Source: Victivallaceae bacterium
Lineage (GTDB): Bacteria; Verrucomicrobiota; Lentisphaeria; Victivallales; Victivallaceae
DNA length: 64,000 nucleotides
Assembly: GCA_028709805.1 (NCBI GenBank)
Contig: JAQUTL010000007.1
Location: 1-64,000, forward strand
Direction: 5' to 3'
Shown here: positions 16,305 through 24,821 of the stretch, piece after piece
How positions within the stretch are numbered: the first letter of the stretch is position 1
How the letters are laid out: every line of letters begins with the position of its first letter
Position numbers and translations under genes: made by a program
Notes under the pieces: model-generated
The model's input: only the letters and a program-made list of their open reading frames with translations
Told to the model about the DNA's origin: nothing
Databases searched by the model: none

Positions 16305-16871
16305 ATGAGTCCGACTGTTTTATGGATCGTTGTAGGGGTGATCGTCATTGCTGTGCTTTGGTACATCGCAATCTATAACCGGCTGCGCCGGATGAAAGTT
16401 TTCATTCAGGAGGCGTGGAGCGGAATCGATGTGCAGCTGAAACGCAAAGCCAACATTCTGCCAAATCTGGTGGACACGTTGAAAATGCAGATGAACTTCG
16501 AGCAGGGCGTGCTGACAAAGCTGACCGAGGCCCGCGCCGGACTCACCGGCAGCGACCGCGCCGCCGCAATGAAGGCCAACGATGAAGTGACCAAACTGCT
16601 GCCCTCCATCAACGCGGTGGCGGAAGCGTATCCGGAACTTGGAACCAACAAGTCATTTCTCCAGATGATGGGCGACATCCGCGACTGCGAAGACAAGGTC
16701 GCCTATGCCCGCAACCGCTACAATATGGCGGTTTCGCGCTACAATATGGAAATCGTGTCGATACCGAGCAACCTTGTGGCCGGAATGATGGCGCTCTCCG
16801 CCGAGCAGATGTTCGATATTCCGAACGAGGCGAGAACCGACGCCGACAACATGCGGATCGGCAAACTTTAA
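16305..16871 (+). CDS. lemA: LemA family protein
   Basis: Protein of 188 residues. An N-terminal membrane helix (VLWIVVGVIVIAVLWYIAIYN) is followed by the LemA signature R.....AWSGIDVQLKRKANILPNLVDTLK and later YPELGTNKSFLQMM and VAYARNRYNMAVSRYNM. Helical bundle outside the membrane. LemA is almost always encoded with an HtpX-like M48 protease, as here (26-bp gap). Its role in envelope stress or quality control is suspected but not defined. ATG follows GGAGGTGAAGCC. Confidence 0.95.
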   Translation: MSPTVLWIVVGVIVIAVLWYIAIYNRLRRMKVFIQEAWSGIDVQLKRKANILPNLVDTLKMQMNFEQGVLTKLTEARAGLTGSDRAAAMKANDEVTKLLPSINAVAEAYPELGTNKSFLQMMGDIRDCEDKVAYARNRYNMAVSRYNMEIVSIPSNLVAGMMALSAEQMFDIPNEARTDADNMRIGKL

Positions 16872-16896
16872 GTCTGCGGCGGGAGGAGTTTCAAGC

Positions 16897-17841
16897 ATGA
16901 GCGACGGCGAAACCGCACTTTTTTCCTACGAGGAAGTGCGAAAAAATTTCATCAAAAGTTTCTTTCTGGTGGCGATTCTGCTGGCGGTGGCTTTCGGCCT
17001 GTCCTACTGGATCGGCATGGCGCTGAACGACCCGAAAATGGGAATACTCATTGGCGTGGTGGTGTGCGCGGTGGTGATACCGATCCAGATATTGACCGCA
17101 AAGTGGGTCATTCTGGGCATGGCGCGCGGACGGCGCGCATCGCCGGACGATCTGCGGGAGCGGCGGGCGATTCAAATCGTCGAAGGACTGGCCGTTTCCG
17201 CCGGACTGAGAAAAACACCTGACCTTTATATCATACCAAGCGACGTTCCCAATGCGTTTGCATCAGGCTTGAGCGAAAATTCGGCGTTTGTGGCGGTCAC
17301 TGAAGGGCTGCTCGGCATGATGGACGACCAGGAGCTTGAAGGGGTGATCGGTCATGAGATAGGCCACGTTCTTCACCGCGACATCATGCTGAACCAGCTG
17401 GTGGTCGGTTTGATCAGCGTGATACTGATCCTGGCGATCATTCTTGAACGGGTACTCTGGATCCGCAGTCTGAGCGGCGACCGCCGGAGCAGCAACCGCG
17501 AAAACGGCGGCAATCTGGCGCTGTTGATGCTGGTGCTGATGCTGGCGGCCATCCTGGTACGGCCGATCGCCATGCTGATCGGGCAGTTGCTTCAGTTGGC
17601 GATATCGCGTCAGCGCGAGTATGCCGCCGACGCCTGTTCGGTCCGGCTGTGCAGCTATTCCGAGGGGCTGGCCAGAGCGCTGGAGAAGCTCGGCGGCGAG
17701 AAGCAGTACAGCAAAAAAGAGGTTGCTTCTCTGGGCGGCGGCGAACTTGCCTGCATGTATATCAATTTCCCCGGTGAAGGGCTTTTTTCAACCCATCCGC
17801 CGATTGCCGAAAGAGTCAGGCGGCTGCGCAGCATGTATTGA
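16897..17841 (+). CDS. htpX: HtpX-like M48 family zinc metalloprotease
   Basis: Protein of 314 residues. Two N-terminal membrane helices (about 24-66), the zinc site GVIGHEIGHVLHRD (HExxH, about 150), two more hydrophobic segments (about 170-230), and the third ligand glutamate in SRQREYAADACSV. This is the HtpX/M48B layout for degradation of misfolded membrane proteins. The ending STHPPIAERVRRLRSM is also typical. It follows lemA closely with GGGAGGAG upstream of the ATG, so the two form an operon. Confidence 0.92.
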   Translation: MSDGETALFSYEEVRKNFIKSFFLVAILLAVAFGLSYWIGMALNDPKMGILIGVVVCAVVIPIQILTAKWVILGMARGRRASPDDLRERRAIQIVEGLAVSAGLRKTPDLYIIPSDVPNAFASGLSENSAFVAVTEGLLGMMDDQELEGVIGHEIGHVLHRDIMLNQLVVGLISVILILAIILERVLWIRSLSGDRRSSNRENGGNLALLMLVLMLAAILVRPIAMLIGQLLQLAISRQREYAADACSVRLCSYSEGLARALEKLGGEKQYSKKEVASLGGGELACMYINFPGEGLFSTHPPIAERVRRLRSMY

Positions 17842-17883
17842 TGCCGCCCCCCCGATTCTCCGGCAACACCGAGCCTGACCGAT

Positions 17884-17917
17884 CATTGCGGCGCATGATT
17901 CACCGTGCGCCGCAATG
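17884..17917. other. 12-bp-stem hairpin after htpX
   Basis: CATTGCGGCGCA and its perfect complement at 17906-17917, with a 10-nt loop. There is no U-run in either direction; it may end the lemA-htpX mRNA or be a leftover of the decayed genes beyond. Confidence 0.4.
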
Positions 17918-17989
17918 CTTTCCAGACAGAGCCGCGGCCTTCGCCGTTCTTCTGCCGGTTGACGACTCCCTCCGACCACCCGGAAAGCT

Positions 17990-18432
17990 GACTTCAAAGG
18001 CAACACGCCCGGCGTTTTGCCGCCCGAAGCCCGCGGCCGCCGCCGCCGAAGAGCGCCATCGCCGCCAGCAGCAGAACGGTCGCCAGAGACACCAGACCGG
18101 AGACTTTTTGAATCCGGATGCCGGCGTAGAACACGCTGACCGTACCATCAGGCGTCCCGGACGGAATGACCACCTCGGCCAGACCGGTCTTTGACGGACC
18201 GATCCGCAGCGCGGCGCGGCTGACATACACCGGAAACTGACCGTTTCGCAGTCCGTCCGCGATGCCGCATATTCTGGCCAAGTGAAAGTGAATATCGTGA
18301 CCGTTCGGAATGCCCGGATAAAGCAGCGGGCAATCAACGTCAGAAGCGCCGCCGGATAAATACATGAGCTGGTTCGCGCGGCCGCGGTCAGGCGGTCAAA
18401 CGCCGTTTCAACGATTCCGACCGGATTCATCG
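17990..18432 (-). pseudogene. decayed multi-pass membrane protein gene (internal deletion, frameshifts)
   Basis: Minus-strand pieces from different frames align with the ends of a large polytopic protein: [18 protein letters not shown], then after a frameshift CPLLYPGIPNGHDIHFHLAR and GIADGLRNGQFPVYVS, a typical first periplasmic loop of YfhO-like or GT-C-like envelope proteins. This is fused at once to a C-terminal-like piece (DGTVSVFYAGIRIQKVSGLVSL, final hydrophobic helix). The several hundred residues normally between are missing. Its start overlaps the end of the decayed glycosyltransferase gene, as in cell-wall glycosylation operons. Identity is inferred. Confidence 0.55.
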
Positions 18433-19040
18433 CCGCCCTCCTCCATAACCGACTCGATCGAATAGCGCGGACGCCGTTTGACCTCGGTGTATATTTTTCC
18501 GACATATTCCCCGATCACTCCCAGACAGAAAAGCTGAATGCCGCCGAGCAGAAGACAAACCGCGACCAGCGACGTCCACCCCCCGCACCGTGGAACCGAA
18601 ATATCTCTCCCACAGGAACAGCAGCAGCATTACAAAACTGGCCGCCATCATCAGAAATCCGGGCAGGCTGATCAGCCGGATCGGCTTTATAGTGAACGAA
18701 GTTATTCCGTCCCAGTCCAGCATCAGCATTTTGCCCGGCGGATATAATGCGTTTTTCGCGTCGCCGCCTGACGCTTGTAAGGCACGATCGCCTGATCGCA
18801 ACCCGAGCAGGGGAACGATGCCGCGCAAATAAAGATTGCATTCGTTGTATTCCGAAAGTTTTTCCAGCTCCCGGCGGCTCATCAGGCGATAGTCGGCATG
18901 GTTCTTTATCACTTTCACGCCAAGTTTGGACATCAGGAAATAGATAGAACATTTCGGCGCTGCCGCGCCGGACCGGAACCGTGTCGTCAGAGCGCGGCTC
19001 CATCCGCTCGATATCGCCGAAAAACAAAGTATGACCAAGT
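18421..19040 (-). pseudogene. decayed GT2 polyprenyl-phosphate glycosyltransferase
   Basis: Minus-strand fragments in at least three frames match the C-terminal two-thirds of GtrB/DPMS-like GT2 enzymes: VRRGSAEMFY, KVIKNHADYRLMSRRELEKL, NLYLRGIVPLLG, WDGITSFTIKPIRLISLPGF, membrane helices, then after a frameshift near 18588 [19 protein letters not shown]. The N-terminal nucleotide-sugar domain is gone and frames shift at about 18980, 18770 and 18588. Together with the next decayed gene it is a dead envelope-glycan unit directly upstream of tRNA-Lys. Confidence 0.7.
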
Positions 19041-19140
19041 GAACGCAAAATCAGAAAACAAGGATTTTTCAAGAAAAATGCACACAAACAACGCATTTTA
19101 CTTGACAAATCGCCCGAACGGTGTACATTAAATGGTTGTT

Positions 19141-19216
19141 GCACTCGTAGCTCAGTTGGTAGAGCAAATGACTCTTAATCATTGGGTCCTCGGTTCGAGC
19201 CCGAGCGGGTGTACCA
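19141..19216 (+). tRNA. tRNA-Lys (anticodon CTT), integration site of the island
   Basis: Acceptor GCACTCG/CGGGTGT, D-stem GCTC/GAGC, anticodon stem AATGA/TCATT with loop CTCTTAA, T-arm CTCGG TTCGAGC CCGAG, encoded CCA. Its 3' part from position 35 to just past CCA is repeated at 27393-27437, showing that the island integrated here and regenerated the tRNA 3' end. Confidence 0.95.
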
Positions 19217-19219
19217 TTT
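19175..19219 (+). repeat. attL: 45-bp direct repeat in tRNA-Lys
   Basis: Identical to 27393-27437. It runs from the second anticodon base through the T-arm and CCA to three following T residues. Just upstream both copies share ATGACT apart from one base (C here, A at the other end). Confidence 0.9.
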
Positions 19220-19228
19220 TAAGACTTT

Positions 19229-19280
19229 GACAGCCAGCGGGTTGGGTTAAAAATCCAATCAACTGGCTGTCTTATTTTTA
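19229..19280 (+). terminator. rho-independent terminator at the island end
   Basis: Stem GACAGCCAG (19229-19237) with its complement at 19263-19271, then TTATTTTTA. Inside the element just past attL, it would end tRNA-Lys transcription and could also act on converging island transcripts. Confidence 0.65.
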
Positions 19281-19311
19281 CCCTTTTTTTCCGTTGTTTT
19301 CCTACTACATA

Positions 19312-19342
19312 ATGGTCGAATGGTCAAGTAATGGTCAAGTAA
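19312..19342 (+). promoter_or_regulatory. arm-like sites near attL
   Basis: ATGGTCGAA followed by two tandem TGGTCAAGTAA 11-mers (19321-19342). The same arrangement lies at 27327-27358 near attR. Confidence 0.5.
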
Positions 19343-19515
19343 AATTATGAGGGTGAGCCGAGGGTGGGCTAAGGGGCTTGCTGGACCATTTTACCGGGGG
19401 CGGGGGCCGGAAAACGCTTTCGGCGGCGGCGGGGGAGGTATCGCCGCATTGACGATACCCGGCTTGACGGTTCGCGTTCTGCAAAACGCCGCGGTGCCGT
19501 TGCGTTCCGGCGGCG

Positions 19516-19539
19516 TTACTTGACCATTACTTGACCATT
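19516..19539 (-). promoter_or_regulatory. inverted arm-like sites inside the left end
   Basis: Two tandem TTACTTGACCA units, inverted relative to those at 19321. They are conserved in the tRNA-Thr remnant (15041-15062). Confidence 0.45.
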
Positions 19540-19578
19540 CGCCGCCGACTGTTTGGCGTTTTGCCAATCACTTTACGC

Positions 19579-20064
19579 TCAAGTGGGGGCTAAGGGTGCT
19601 TTCCCGGCAAGCGGGCGGCGCTCCGGCGGCGGGCTTTCCGGACGGGACTGGTGCTCTTCCGGATATTTTTTCATCTTTTTTTCAATTTCGCTCTTGACAT
19701 TGTCCGCAACACGCACTATTTTAGAATCAGTTAGCCGGATGTGGCCTGCAACATCATTAGGGGTGTCCGGGGTAGCGACCAGCGACTGTGTTGCGTCAAG
19801 CTGTGAGTGTCCCTGCTCGGCTTGCCGGATAACGGCATAGCCGAGCCTTTTATTTTTATCCTTTGCGTTTTCTTCGGGCTTGACAAAGACCACAACTTGT
19901 GATACTCTATATTTGGAGGAAGCACGAAACGGACAACTTATAGGTTCTTTTTGAACCAGACCTGTGTACGTATCCTCCATTTTTTTATCGAAAGTTCCAA
20001 ACCCGTCAACTGGGCGGGTATGAACATGAACTCCACCCACCTTGTCAGCATTGCGGTTTCCCAA
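19579..20064 (-). CDS. conserved hypothetical protein of the island
   Basis: Up to 161 residues from a TTG at 20064; an ATG at 19980 gives 133. The conserved core from KYRVSQVVVFVKPEENAKDK to the end matches the copy at 14589-14999. Soluble and charged: a possible DNA- or RNA-contacting helix (SEIEKKMKKYPEEHQ) and a Pro-rich tail. No signal peptide or known motif. As the gene nearest the tRNA it is the last of the leftward series. Start uncertain because neither has a good ribosome-binding site. Confidence 0.5.
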   Translation of the reverse strand: MGNRNADKVGGVHVHTRPVDGFGTFDKKMEDTYTGLVQKEPISCPFRASSKYRVSQVVVFVKPEENAKDKNKRLGYAVIRQAEQGHSQLDATQSLVATPDTPNDVAGHIRLTDSKIVRVADNVKSEIEKKMKKYPEEHQSRPESPPPERRPLAGKAPLAPT

Positions 20065-20170
20065 AAACCGGGTTACCCAGTTGTTTTTTTGCGGTTTGCC
20101 AGTTTACCCTCAAAAAACGCTCCACCCAGTTGCTCTATATATATAAATATATATATAACGTTAATATCGC

Positions 20171-20205
20171 ACAACGCACAACGCACAACGCACAACGCAC
20201 AACGC
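20171..20205. repeat. five tandem 7-bp repeats (ACAACGC)
   Basis: Five perfect copies of ACAACGC upstream (minus-strand sense) of the 19579-20064 gene, next to an AT-rich ATATATA tract. The tRNA-Thr remnant has only two diverged units at the equivalent place (about 14460-14478), so copy number varies between elements. Confidence 0.8.
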
Positions 20206-20273
20206 CACTGCCACCCTATACCCCCCCACACCCTATATCCCGTAAAGGGTATGGAGGGCAACAGGGCACGAGG

Positions 20274-20996
20274 CTATTCGAGCGGTCCGGCTATTTCGCG
20301 GTGGAAGTGCCGGAACACTTCGCCGTTGTTTCCGTCGTCGTCCATATCGTCAAACGTAATGGCGGCGGAGACGACCGGGAAGATTGCGGCGATTTTGTCA
20401 AGGATACTCTTTGCCGCTGGACAGTCTCCGGCCTCAATGCAAATCTTTGCGGCGTTGTACAGCCGCCGAATATCCCCGGCGCGGCGGCTCTGTGCTTCGC
20501 GGTCGGCAATCAGCAACACACGGGCGGTCACTTCCAGACGGTGGCGCAATTTATTGGCGCGTTTCGGCACGGTATAATATTCAGCACAATAGAGACCGTT
20601 AAGCAGGCGGTATATATTGCTGATGTGAAGACGGCGCTGCTCCTCTTCGTCGAGCAGTGCGGCCCGCTCTCCGGCGGTCAGCGTGTCGGGTTCCGTCGGG
20701 TCGTCCGGGGCGGCCGGGTCTTGCACGTTGTAGAAGTGGGCGCCCCGCCGCAACCACTGCAGATAGCGGAGCTGTTCGCCGGAATGCGGCTTGCCGAAAA
20801 GGGGGAATCCCCCGGCGCATGGCGCTATGCGCGTTTTAGGTGGCATTGCGTGCGTTTTGGCGGCGATTGTCGTTTTGCTGATAATCTTTGGCTGGATTTG
20901 CCTATCGTCGCTCTGCGTTGGCGCAAATGACCTTTCTGTCGATTTTGCTTCACCCGTTGGGTTTGTGGCTCGGTTGTCAATTCTCACTTCGTTCAT
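20274..20996 (-). CDS. hypothetical protein of the island
   Basis: Protein of 240 residues, unrecognised. ATG 20996 follows GGAGGACTTGAGCC, an excellent ribosome-binding site, so I keep the long form. The N-terminal about 50 residues are polar and probably disordered; the C-terminal part is helical with TPR-like spacing (RLEVTARVLLIADREAQSR, DIRRLYNAAKICIEAGDCPA, KSILDKIAAIFPVV). It ends in an acidic stretch (DDMDDDGNNGE). Gene position between the primase-helicase and the last gene suggests an accessory or regulatory role; nothing more can be said. Confidence 0.6.
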   Translation of the reverse strand: MNEVRIDNRATNPTGEAKSTERSFAPTQSDDRQIQPKIISKTTIAAKTHAMPPKTRIAPCAGGFPLFGKPHSGEQLRYLQWLRRGAHFYNVQDPAAPDDPTEPDTLTAGERAALLDEEEQRRLHISNIYRLLNGLYCAEYYTVPKRANKLRHRLEVTARVLLIADREAQSRRAGDIRRLYNAAKICIEAGDCPAAKSILDKIAAIFPVVSAAITFDDMDDDGNNGEVFRHFHREIAGPLE

Positions 20997-20999
20997 GGC

Positions 21000-21740
21000 T
21001 CAAGTCCTCCGGCCGTGGTCAACAAGAAAGCCGCTTCCGGTCGGTGTGTTCAGCACCTTGCGCCGGGTAGATTAAGTCCGGCGTTTCACGGAAACGGCTA
21101 AAAGCCCACGGGCCAATACAATAAGGTTTTCGGTTTAACGCCAGCGCCGGTATCTCCCCCGGTTTGAAAACTTCGGCGGTTGCGGCTGAACACTCGCAAC
21201 AGTTTTACAATACCGCCGCTGTCTGCTAATTGCAATGGGGCGGCGGCGGATTTGCCGTTATTTTATTGTTTTGCGGCAACGCGCTTTACTTCATCAAGGC
21301 AAAAATGAGAAACTATGCTTTGTTATGCGCTTTTACAAAGTATGCTATTATCTCCCGGCTGTCGTGTATTCCGGGCGGCTGAACGCATTGCGCCGCAACG
21401 TGTTGTATCTATATTGCAAAAAGCTGGTGACGTTTTGTCATTTCGCCTTAATAACAACTGGGTGAATATCTAACCTGCCTCCCTGTCTCGCTTCGCTTGA
21501 CAGGGACAGGGAGGATAGATAGATATATTGATACTATTTGTATATGGTGGTGGTGAAATTCATTTGTATATAGGAAAAAGAATTTCACCACATTGATAAA
21601 AATTGACATAACTAACTAATTGTAATGCTGTTATGACGCTACGGCGCAACTTGCCTAAAAAAAGAATTTCACCACATCGACTTGGGGCAATAAAAAGCCG
21701 CCTTTTGCACACTGCATTCGGCGGCGTTTCCGTTCCGGCG
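21000..21740. other. 740-bp non-coding stretch of the island
   Basis: No convincing gene. It is AT-rich in its second half (21500-21700), with a long inverted repeat and a third copy of the same box (next entry). Lying directly downstream of the primase-helicase gene, it is the best place to look for the element's replication origin. Confidence 0.5.
21550..21675. repeat. inverted and direct GTGGTGAAATTC boxes, candidate origin or regulatory site
   Basis: GTGGTGAAATTC at 21550-21561 faces its perfect complement GAATTTCACCAC at 21580-21591 across an 18-bp AT-rich gap; a third copy of GAATTTCACCAC lies at 21664-21675, preceded as before by a run of A and followed by CAT-like sequence. The boxes look like protein-binding iterons or a stem-loop origin. 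Confidence 0.5.
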
Positions 21741-24071
21741 TTAAGCCGATAACCCCCCGTTGTCCGGTAGTTTGTAAACTACTTGTCGGCTCCTCCCCGT
21801 TGTTTTTTCAATCTTCTTTTCACTTGTAAGTTGTTTTAAAGCCGTCCGCAATCCGCCGGTTTCTATCGGCGGGTCACTTGTGTTCAGCTGGTTTCTAATA
21901 TCCGTTTCGCCCATTCCGGCGCGATTGTCGGCAAGCACCTTGACAATTTCCGCGCCGAGTTCGTCCCGGTGTTCGGCCCTCTGCGCTGTTTCCACTTGGC
22001 TCCAGTCGCTTTCCGTTGCGGCCTTAAACCACCAGCCGCCGTACCATTCGAAGTAGAATGCTAGCCCCTCCGCTGCGCCGTTGACCTTTTCAACAACCAG
22101 CTTGTAGATTTTGTTTTTTCCGGTTCCCCTCGGCGTAATAATCATCCGGGCGCGTGAACTGTTATTCCAGTCCGTTGACCCGGAGTATGAGCCGCCCCGG
22201 TTTGTGTGCGCTAAAAGTATAACCATAACTCCCGCCCTCCACGCAAAGGCCGCTATTCGCTTGTTGAACTCTGATACCTGATTGCGGTCATTTTCTCCGC
22301 CGGGGAACAACCGGGCTAAGTTGTCGAGGAAAACAATATCTGCGCCGTCCCGCCGCAATTCATCCGCCAGCATTTCCCCAAAAGCAGATACATTGTATTC
22401 AAGCATCCGCGTTGCCGGGTTTATTCGAGCCTCGACAAGGACGCTATCGGGGGGAAGTACGATAAATTTCGTCGGGCTGTACGGAATGCTTGCGGGCAGA
22501 GTATCCGGGTTTGCCTCGAAGTCCGATTCTCCCGTCTCTATCACTCTGTCAATCGGCTTTTTTGCGTATTCTTCCGCTTTTTCGACCTGCCGGTAAACCC
22601 GGCGGTGAACGTCGGGTTTAGTTTCTTCCACGGTGATATAGACACACTTGTATCTTTTGCCGTCTGCCCTCAACGATATTTGACGGCCTAAGAAAGGCAG
22701 TCCGTGCGCCACCGCAAGGCAAAACTGCGTTGATATTGACGATTTACCGCCACCGCCGGGGGCAAATAGAGTTTGTAGGGTTCCTCTTTCAAAAGGCCAG
22801 CCGTCATTAACAACCCACTCTCCCGGCGGGGGTTCCGTCTCTCGGAACTCCGTTTCAGTAAAGGTACAAGCCCTGATTATGTTGAGGAGGCGCTGCCGTT
22901 CGGCGTTCTCTTTGTCCTTGAGTTTGTCCCGGCTGTATGCCTCGTTCACGTCAAACATCAGCGCCGACTTGTCCCCGGCCGGGATTGTCGGGCTGCTGTA
23001 AACGCTTCGCGCGACGGCTCCGGCGTTCTCGTTCGGGTCGGAACAATAGCCGCCATCCTTTCCGCTGTCTACGATTGCTTGAAGCGCCGCGTTTGCTTGG
23101 ATTCCTCGGCGCTTGGCTTCGCAAAGCCACCGGTTGACGCATTGGTTTCTCTCGCCCTCCTGCGCTTCCTCCTGCCGGTCAAGATAACGGTTAAATTCCG
23201 TTAGCGCTTCGCCGTGCATCGGGTCTTCTTCCGGTATCAATCCGGGGCCGGTTCCCGCGTTTGCGTTCGTGCTTTTTCCGTCCGCCGGTGCGTCGGACAG
23301 CAAGCCGCCCCATGTAAAAGCGGAGATTTGCGCCGGACAGTCCGGGGCGGAGATAACCGCCGCCATTCGGCGCGGTCTTTCCGGGCTGTCGTCCCCTTTG
23401 CTGTTGAGCGTTCCGGCAAGGCGCATGATTCGCGGCGCGTCCGTAACCTGCGCGTCTATTTTTGCGGCTTGGGTGCTGAACTTAGCCGCAAGCATCCCGG
23501 TTATTGTTCTCACCGCGCCGCCGTCGTCCGCCGGTATGCCGGACGGCAGTTTATACAACAGGTGGAAGCCGTTTCCGCTGTCGTTGAACAGGGGGGCCGG
23601 CAGTCCTCGCTTTTCGAGGAAAGCGGCCGCACAGTCAACAACCGCCCGCGCCGCCGCCCGTTCCTGCTCGGTTGCCGCTGTTCCGGTGTGGCGCTCCGGG
23701 TCAACGTCAATATACAGGTGTGCGCGCCCGGTGGTGGTTGTCTTGTTCTGACAAGTTCCGGTTTCGGCTGTCGTCGGATTGATTCCGACATACCACGCGC
23801 CGCCGCCCGGTTGCCGATTCATCCATTCGCGGCACTTGTCCAAATCCTCCCGTTTGCAGCTTTGCAAAGTATAGGTGGTTGTTAAGCCGCCGCCGATATG
23901 CCGGACTTGGTACTTTCCGCCGTCCGACATTAGGTATTTTAAGTGCCGCTCAATGTCCGTAAAGTTGAATTGCTCACTTGCATTTTTCGTGGCGAGTGCT
24001 ACATTATCAACAGTTTGAGTATTTGCTTCAGCCCCCGGGATGCTGGCCGGGGGCATTTTTTTATTTTCCAT
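21741..24071 (-). CDS. bifunctional primase-helicase of the island (RepA-like AAA/RecA ATPase)
   Basis: Protein of 776 residues. Residues about 35-240 look like an AEP-type primase (ID.DP in AHLYIDVDPERHTG, then FNDSGNGFHLLYKLPSG and PRIMRLAGTLNSKG); about 290-370 resemble the linking PriCT region (RNQCVNRWLCEAKRRG, YCSDPNENAGAVARSVY). Residues about 430-720 are a RecA/DnaB-like ATPase: Walker A APGGGGKSSIS (about 437), Walker B DIVFLDNLARLFPG (about 582), then VMVILLAHTNRGG and SSRARMIITPRG. A small winged-helix-like C-terminus follows. Such proteins start replication of plasmids, phages and satellites. ATG 24071 follows CGGAGACAACAAAAC. This is the main evidence that the element replicates autonomously after excision. 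Confidence 0.85.
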   Translation of the reverse strand: MENKKMPPASIPGAEANTQTVDNVALATKNASEQFNFTDIERHLKYLMSDGGKYQVRHIGGGLTTTYTLQSCKREDLDKCREWMNRQPGGGAWYVGINPTTAETGTCQNKTTTTGRAHLYIDVDPERHTGTAATEQERAAARAVVDCAAAFLEKRGLPAPLFNDSGNGFHLLYKLPSGIPADDGGAVRTITGMLAAKFSTQAAKIDAQVTDAPRIMRLAGTLNSKGDDSPERPRRMAAVISAPDCPAQISAFTWGGLLSDAPADGKSTNANAGTGPGLIPEEDPMHGEALTEFNRYLDRQEEAQEGERNQCVNRWLCEAKRRGIQANAALQAIVDSGKDGGYCSDPNENAGAVARSVYSSPTIPAGDKSALMFDVNEAYSRDKLKDKENAERQRLLNIIRACTFTETEFRETEPPPGEWVVNDGWPFERGTLQTLFAPGGGGKSSISTQFCLAVAHGLPFLGRQISLRADGKRYKCVYITVEETKPDVHRRVYRQVEKAEEYAKKPIDRVIETGESDFEANPDTLPASIPYSPTKFIVLPPDSVLVEARINPATRMLEYNVSAFGEMLADELRRDGADIVFLDNLARLFPGGENDRNQVSEFNKRIAAFAWRAGVMVILLAHTNRGGSYSGSTDWNNSSRARMIITPRGTGKNKIYKLVVEKVNGAAEGLAFYFEWYGGWWFKAATESDWSQVETAQRAEHRDELGAEIVKVLADNRAGMGETDIRNQLNTSDPPIETGGLRTALKQLTSEKKIEKTTGRSRQVVYKLPDNGGLSA

Positions 24072-24093
24072 GTTTTGTTGTCTCCGAGTGGGG

Positions 24094-24363
24094 TTATTCG
24101 TTCGCGGCCGGTTTTATCGGGCGGCGTGACGGCTGTAAGGGCTTGTACCACCAGCGGCCGCGCAAAGAGCCGTTCACTGTCTGTACCGGGCCGTGCGGCC
24201 GAAAGCCCCGCCGCTTTAACTCGGCTTCTCTTTCCATCAGTAAGTTTGGGTTGCGGTTTATTGCGACTTCCACCGCAATTCCCCGTGTACACCGCGCGCG
24301 GATTCGTTCCGACGCATTAGGCCACAACAATAACTTCCGGTATTCGGCGTAGGGTCGTTTCAT
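24094..24363 (-). CDS. small basic protein of the island
   Basis: Protein of 89 residues, rich in Arg and Lys, with no recognised domain (REAELKRRGFRPHGPV in the middle). ATG 24363 follows GGGAGGGCAACCCG and overlaps the stop of the excisionase-like gene as ATGA, so expression is coupled. It precedes the primase-helicase gene by 22 bp. A DNA-binding or primase-associated role is possible but unproven. Confidence 0.6.
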   Translation of the reverse strand: MKRPYAEYRKLLLWPNASERIRARCTRGIAVEVAINRNPNLLMEREAELKRRGFRPHGPVQTVNGSLRGRWWYKPLQPSRRPIKPAANE

Positions 24364-24644
24364 CGGGTTGCCCTCCCGCAGTTGGCCAGCCGCTCAACTT
24401 CCAGCCGGTCAAACCTCACCCGGCGCGGTGACGTGGCAATTTGCCGGAGCGCTCCGCAGGAAGCATACCGCCGGAGCGTCGGGCGGCTTATTTCAAGTAT
24501 ACGCATTGCTTCCCGCGCCGTGATCCTATCAACTCTTGGGATTGTCTGTCTGCAAGCCGCCTTAATTGCGGCGAGCTGTTCCGGTGTCGTCTCTCTGTCC
24601 GCCGAGGCTACGGAGATAATAGCCGTTACCGTTTCATCTTTCAT
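24360..24644 (-). CDS. MerR-like helix-turn-helix protein, probable excisionase
   Basis: Protein of 94 residues. The C-terminal half reads ITAREAMRILEISRPTLRRY and then VRFDRLEVERL, the winged helix of excisionases and MerR-like DNA-binding proteins (helix, RPTL recognition turn, R-F-D...VE wing). Such proteins bend att DNA and bias the integrase to excision; some act as regulators. ATG follows AGGAAAAA. The 177-bp upstream region carries two GTATGCA repeats (near 24730 and 24770), perhaps its own or its promoter's sites. Confidence 0.75.
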   Translation of the reverse strand: MKDETVTAIISVASADRETTPEQLAAIKAACRQTIPRVDRITAREAMRILEISRPTLRRYASCGALRQIATSPRRVRFDRLEVERLANCGRATR

Positions 24645-24821
24645 TTTTCCTGTTCTTTCCGCTATTTAGCGTCGGGGTGCTTTATTGCACTCCCATATAC
24701 AGGCAAAATGTCCGATTTTTGCATACTTTTTGAGCTTAAAAGCGTGCATTTTACTGCATACCCTCAATCGGGTACAAAAAGCGCTTTGTGCTGTCATTTC
24801 GGTACTCTAATTCTTGGCTGT

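Noticed and set aside
14589-20064. The 14.4-20.2 kb inverted repeats as the ends of one composite transposon
   Set aside because: There are no transposase genes bounded by them, each outer boundary differs, and each copy adjoins a different tRNA. Two separate integrative elements explain the data better.
21235-21465. Plus-strand ORF of 76 codons in the island's non-coding stretch
   Set aside because: Opposite to all other island genes, no ribosome-binding site, and biased to Cys/Tyr/Leu as random AT-rich sequence.
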